Assembly (NCBI GenBank): GCA_019911965.1
Contig: JAIOJF010000025.1
Location: 167,720-231,719 of the forward strand
From: Paracoccaceae bacterium
GTDB lineage: Bacteria > Pseudomonadota > Alphaproteobacteria > Rhodobacterales > Rhodobacteraceae
Direction of reading: 5' to 3'
Length of the DNA stretch: 64,000 nt
The first letter of the stretch is position 1. Every line of letters starts with the position of its first letter. The position numbers were made by a program, and so were the translations under genes. Shown one piece after another: positions 61,526-64,000 of this stretch. The notes beneath the pieces were generated by a model. That model did not search any database. It was not told where the DNA came from and saw only the letters and a list, made by a program, of their open reading frames with translations.

Positions 61526-63142
61526 CTACGCCACCGCCGCGCGGATCATGTCGGCGGCCTTTTCCGCGATCATGATCGTCGGTGCGTTGGTATTGCCGGA
61601 AACCAGCCGCGGCATGATCGAGGCATCGACAACCCGCAGCCCCTGCAATCCATGCACGCGCAATTTCGGATCGACCACGGCCATGTCGTCCACCCCCATC
61701 TTGCAGGTGCCGACCGGATGATAGATCGTGTCGGCGCGGTTGCGGATGATCGCCTCCCAATCGGCATCGGTCATGTTGTCACGCACGCCGAACAATTCGC
61801 GGTGATTATAGGGCCTGAGGGCGGGCGAGTGCAGGATCCGGCGGACCAGTTTCGCGCCCTTGATCAGGGTCTGAAGGTCGCGGCCATCGCTCAGATAGCG
61901 CGGATCAATCCCCGGCGGGGCCATCGGATCGGCGCTTTGCAGGAACACCTCGCCCAGCGAATGCGGGTTCAGCGCACAGACATGGCAGGTATAGCCATAG
62001 CCGGGATGCAGTTTGCGGGCGTGGTTGTCGACAATGCCGACGACGAAATGCAACTGGATATCGGGGCGCTCCAGTGCCGGATCGGTTTTCAGGAAACCGG
62101 CCCCTTCGGCAAAGGGAGTTGCGATCATCGACACGCCGTCCTTGCGCCATTTCAGGATTTCCCGCGTCAGCCGCACCATACCGGCCAGCCCGATACCGTA
62201 CATGTTGCTGTCTTTGGATTTGAAGCCCTGGATGAAGTCCAGATGATCCTGCAGGTTCTGCCCGACCCCCGGCAATTCATGCACCATCCTCAGACCGTGG
62301 CGCTGGATATCGTCCGCCCGCCCGACGCCGGACAATTGCAGCAGATGCGGCGAGTTGAAGGCCCCGCCGCACAGGATCACCTCGCGCGTGGCCATCACGT
62401 GATGCTCGTCCCCGCCGCGCCGGTAGGCGACACCGGTGGCGCGCTTGCCCTCGAACAGGATGCGGGTCGCCTGTGCGCGGGTCAGCACCGTCAGGTTGGC
62501 CCGGTCCATATGCGGCAGAAGATATGCCGCCGCCGCCGAACAGCGCTCGCCGTTCTTGTCGGGGCGGTGAAACTGCGTCACCTGGTAGTAGCCCACGCCC
62601 TCGTTTTCACCACGGTTGAAATCCTCGCGCCGGCGGTGCTGCATTTCCTCGGCAGCGGCGACAAAGGCGCGGGTGAGCGGGCGCATCGCCTTCTGGTTGG
62701 ACACCTGCAACGGGCCGGCATCGCCGTGGAGATCGTCCGCGCCGTTTTCGTTATTCTCGGAGCGTTTGAAATAGGGCAGCACCTCGTCCCAGGACCAGCC
62801 GTCGCAGCCAAGATCGGCCCAGCCGTCGTAATCCTGCCGGATACCCCGGACATAGAGCATGGCGTTGATGGCGCTGGAGCCGCCCAGCGCCCTGCCGCGC
62901 GGCTGATAGCCCCGCCGCCCGTTCAGGCCGGGTTGTGGCACCGTCTGGAAGGCCCAGTTGGCGATCCTGACGGGACGGCCCGGCAGGAACGCCAGGGCAC
63001 CGACCGGGGCGCGGACCAGAACGCCATTGCCGCCGCCGCCCGCTTCCAGCAGGCAGACGCTGATCGCCGGATCCTCGCTGAGGCGGGCCGCCAGGGTGGC
63101 CTCGCCGGCACCGCCGCCCACGATGACATAATCGAACGCCAT
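61526..63142 (-). CDS. AlkJ-like GMC-family alcohol/choline dehydrogenase
   Basis: FAD-dependent GMC oxidoreductase of 538 residues that oxidises alcohols to aldehydes, often passing electrons to the membrane. GMC signatures are [17 protein letters not shown] and [16 protein letters not shown]-terminal [10 protein letters not shown] holds the catalytic His, and [18 protein letters not shown] closes the FAD site. Whole-protein likeness to AlkJ is strong ([14 protein letters not shown]). Oddity: the first FAD motif reads [10 protein letters not shown], so the last Gly of GxGxxG is Glu. AGGAACTCGA precedes the ATG. It is first in the AlkJ-AlkK-ALDH set. Confidence 0.9.
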   Translation of the reverse strand: MAFDYVIVGGGAGEATLAARLSEDPAISVCLLEAGGGGNGVLVRAPVGALAFLPGRPVRIANWAFQTVPQPGLNGRRGYQPRGRALGGSSAINAMLYVRGIRQDYDGWADLGCDGWSWDEVLPYFKRSENNENGADDLHGDAGPLQVSNQKAMRPLTRAFVAAAEEMQHRRREDFNRGENEGVGYYQVTQFHRPDKNGERCSAAAAYLLPHMDRANLTVLTRAQATRILFEGKRATGVAYRRGGDEHHVMATREVILCGGAFNSPHLLQLSGVGRADDIQRHGLRMVHELPGVGQNLQDHLDFIQGFKSKDSNMYGIGLAGMVRLTREILKWRKDGVSMIATPFAEGAGFLKTDPALERPDIQLHFVVGIVDNHARKLHPGYGYTCHVCALNPHSLGEVFLQSADPMAPPGIDPRYLSDGRDLQTLIKGAKLVRRILHSPALRPYNHRELFGVRDNMTDADWEAIIRNRADTIYHPVGTCKMGVDDMAVVDPKLRVHGLQGLRVVDASIMPRLVSGNTNAPTIMIAEKAADMIRAAVA

Positions 63143-63220
63143 TCGAGTTCCTCACTGTTATGCCACAGACCAGCTTACGCCTTGGCAGCGCACTGTCCAG
63201 CGGGTATCGGGCGGCGGGCA

Positions 63221-64000
63221 CTAGCGGATCAGGATGGCCCGGAAATCGTTCACGTTGGTGCCGGTCGGTCCCGGCACGAACAGCGTATCGGCGGCGTGAA
63301 AGGCGGCCCAGGCATCGTTCGCGGCCAGCAATGCGCCCGCATCCAGCCCGGCCCTGCGGATACGCGCAACCGTCGCGCCATCGGCGAAGGCGCCGGCATT
63401 GTCCTCGCTGCCGTCGATCCCGTCGGTGTCGGCGGCCAGCGCGTTGATTGCGTCCATGCCGTCAATCGCCAGCGCCAGTGCCAGCAGAAACTCGGTATTG
63501 CGCCCGCCGCGCCCCTTGCCCTTCAGCGTGACTGTGGTTTCGCCGCCCGACAGGATCACCACCGGCTTGCGGAACGGGCGGTTGCGAAAGGCGACCTCGC
63601 GGGCAATCGCGGCGTGGACACGGCCAACCTCGCGCGCCTCGCCCTCGATCGCGTCCGACAGGATCACCGCGTTGATGCCCGCCGCCTCGGCCGCCGATGC
63701 CGCTGCCTCCAGCGATTGCCTGGCCGAGGCGACGACCCGCACACTGTTTCGCGCAAAGACCGAATCGTCCGGGTCCGGTACTTTGGCCGCTTTGATCGCC
63801 GCCATCACCGCCGGAGAAAACGCCATGCAATAAGCCTTGATCGCCGCCAGCGCCTGCGCCGCGTCGCCCCGGTCCGGCACCGACGGCCCCGAGGCGACCT
63901 GTGCCGGATCATCCCCCGGCACATCCGAGACCACCAGCGTCACCACCCGCGCCGGATGCGCCGCCGCCGCCAGCCGCCCGCCCTTGATGGCGGAAATCTG
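63221..64000 (-). CDS. glycerate kinase (GckA/MOFRL type), 3' part (cut by right edge)
   Basis: Glycerate 2-kinase type enzyme, DUF4147-MOFRL fold, acting in glycerate/serine-cycle metabolism. 259 residues visible; the frame is open to base 64000 (residues QISAIKGGRLAAAAHPARVV), so the start is outside. LVVSDVPGDDPAQVASGPSVPD belongs to the N-terminal domain. The MOFRL domain shows VILSGGETTVTLKGKGRGGRNTEFLLAL and ALAADTDGIDGSEDNAGAF. The function of the visible part is clear, but regulation and neighbours lie beyond the edge. Confidence 0.92.
   Translation of the reverse strand, partial: QISAIKGGRLAAAAHPARVVTLVVSDVPGDDPAQVASGPSVPDRGDAAQALAAIKAYCMAFSPAVMAAIKAAKVPDPDDSVFARNSVRVVASARQSLEAAASAAEAAGINAVILSDAIEGEAREVGRVHAAIAREVAFRNRPFRKPVVILSGGETTVTLKGKGRGGRNTEFLLALALAIDGMDAINALAADTDGIDGSEDNAGAFADGATVARIRRAGLDAGALLAANDAWAAFHAADTLFVPGPTGTNVNDFRAILIR

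Overview
The window looks like a chromosomal segment of an alphaproteobacterium of the Rhodobacteraceae / Roseobacter type. The evidence is high GC with strong third-position G/C bias, dense gene packing with many ATGA/TGATG stop-start overlaps, and family-typical genes: a gpmI-envC-ctpA-rppH cluster, an NDUFA9-like epimerase, a DnaE2 polymerase, a non-pyrrolysine MttB homologue and RTX proteins. The assignment rests on gene content and base composition only. Almost every base lies in or next to a gene, and no gap exceeds about 300 bases.

Layout. 1-9.5 kb: end of an MFS transporter overlapping mepA and a phytase-like esterase; an RTX metalloprotease; a LOG nucleosidase; then dapD, an unknown 109-residue protein, a HAD phosphatase, dapE and a DUF2064 protein. 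9.6-15.2 kb: gpmI, an EnvC-like factor, ctpA, rppH and a methyltransferase. 15.2-21.5 kb: a small membrane protein, a C-terminally shortened dnaE2 with a near-consensus SOS box, a VOC protein, an aldehyde dehydrogenase and a DUF6544-like protein. 21.6-26.4 kb: pnp with a strong terminator, an AT-richer insert carrying an overlapping gene pair, yegP, then asd. The insert's HTH gene runs in frame into yegP. 26.4-34.9 kb: a PhyH-like oxygenase, an iron alcohol dehydrogenase, an amidase, an EF-G paralogue, a class III aminotransferase and an L,D-transpeptidase.

34.9-48.2 kb: a small lipoprotein; tRNA-Leu(CAG) with a good sigma-70-type promoter; an epimerase; a UspA / Na-Pi cotransporter pair; an FkbM methyltransferase; a minus-strand run (ferredoxin-type reductase, rsmD, recQ, yaaA, sterol desaturase); a peroxiredoxin; an Ldh-type oxidoreductase; a TIGR03862-type flavoprotein. 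48.2-64 kb: an RTX protein with seven propeller-like repeats; an MttB-type methyltransferase behind a GntR/FadR-type palindrome; pncA-pncB; xthA; a YbbN-like thioredoxin; an MhpA-type monooxygenase; a DUF6489-type protein; an AlkJ / AlkK / aldehyde dehydrogenase set; and the 3' part of a glycerate kinase cut by the right edge.

How the genes work together: dapD, dapE and asd serve lysine / diaminopimelate synthesis. MepA, EnvC-like, CtpA and the L,D-transpeptidase act on the cell wall. PncA and PncB salvage nicotinamide into NAD. The AlkJ-AlkK-ALDH set could take an alcohol to an acyl-CoA. The most unusual items are the HTH-YegP in-frame junction, the shortened DnaE2, a 22-base dispersed repeat present three times, the putative operator before mttB, and the altered FAD motif in the AlkJ-like enzyme. 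I found no CRISPR array, insertion sequence, integrase or prophage.
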